A program made the position numbers and the translations under genes. The notes beneath the pieces are model-generated. The model worked only from the letters and a program-made list of their open reading frames with translations. It had not been told where the DNA came from and did no database searches. Shown here piece after piece: positions 63,675 through 64,000 of a stretch of 64,000 nucleotides of DNA (position 1 is its first letter; each line of letters opens with the position of its first letter). Source of the stretch: Nereocystis luetkeana (Eukaryota; Sar; Phaeophyceae; Laminariales; Laminariaceae); the NCBI GenBank assembly GCA_031213475.1, contig JARUPZ010000036.1:1922001-1986000 (forward strand). Direction: 5' to 3'.

Positions 63675-64000
63675 GATGCTAACCGTTATCCGCCAGTTCC
63701 ACGAACACATGCGAGCTCGCGTGCGTACGGACGACGGTGGACACTCAGAATGATCTGACGCCACTCAGGGGCCGCGGCAAGGGTGTGTGCTGTCACCTCT
63801 TCTGTTCAACGTCTTCTTCGCTGCTGTGATACACGCCACGCTTCACTGAGGACGCACATGCTTTTGAGGGACGTGGTTCACCTAGAGGAGAACCTCGGGG
63901 GGGATGGGGTGGAGGTTGATCCACTAACATGCGTACGGAGGGTAGTAGGGGGTACGTTGTACGAGGACGACGCAGGCCTTCTATCCAAGTCGGCAGAAGG
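63675..64000 (+). pseudogene. LINE reverse transcriptase fragment running off the window
   Basis: Plus strand: [20 protein letters not shown], stop codon, then [20 protein letters not shown], a further stop, and YEDDAGLLSKSAE-like residues at the edge. Same family as 57,967-59,540 and more decayed. The catalytic YADD position reads YEDD. Confidence 0.75.

Noticed and set aside
1-64000. Viral or bacterial origin, operons or a defence system
   Set aside because: All supportable genes are spliced and eukaryotic. No capsid, integrase, toxin or CRISPR-type proteins were recognised.

Overview
The window is nuclear DNA of a eukaryote with flagellated cells. GC-rich exons of about 75 to 1,600 bp are separated by introns of about 0.5 to 3 kb packed with small transposons, homopolymer G/C tracts and microsatellites. 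The main gene encodes an axonemal protein. A brown alga or related ochrophyte would fit the intron richness, repeat load and TTAGGG-like interstitial repeats. This is an inference: no rRNA or organelle marker is present to fix the taxon.

Positions 41,078 down to about 3,023 (minus strand) hold one very large gene. Its first seven exons (32.4-41.1 kb) encode a WD40-repeat region that follows the cilia- and flagella-associated protein CFAP57 (WDR65) block by block. A string of small coiled-coil exons (9.1-30.5 kb) follows. The exon pair at 9.9 and 9.2 kb keeps the spacing of the conserved CFAP57 C-terminal segment. Three further exons (8.7-7.7, 4.7-4.4 and 3.3-3.0 kb) join in phase and add a Gly-rich and Ala/Glu-rich tail of about 540 residues. 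I place 25 exons, giving about 2,460 codons. The exon joins are phase-consistent wherever both sides could be read. A tRNA-His(GUG) gene sits in one intron on the same strand.

Positions 49.2-55.4 kb (minus strand) hold six phase-compatible exons of a class I SAM-dependent methyltransferase of the Methyltransf_16 (METTL21-like, protein-lysine) type. Its N-terminal exon was not found. One well-bounded orphan exon lies at 61.3 kb.

The rest is mobile DNA. (1) Family A is a palindromic MITE of about 105 bp with TA target duplications and more than 20 copies. (2) Family B is a palindromic MITE of about 90 bp with TTAA ends and about 14 copies. (3) Family C is a retroposon with variable 5' truncation, a constant 3' end and an oligo-C tail, in about 18 copies, often in head-to-tail arrays. 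A LINE with a zinc-knuckle C-terminus ends in the same GAGTAC plus poly-C, so a LINE/SINE pair with C-tails is likely. (4) There are LINE remnants at 42.0-42.9, 55.5-56.5, 58.0-59.5 and 63.7-64.0 kb. (5) A tRNA-derived SINE occurs at 18.5 and 63.3 kb. (6) A terminal-inverted-repeat element carrying a telomere-like CCCTAA core occurs at 3.5 and 24.9 kb. (7) Pentanucleotide CGGGT arrays and several degenerate minisatellites are also present.
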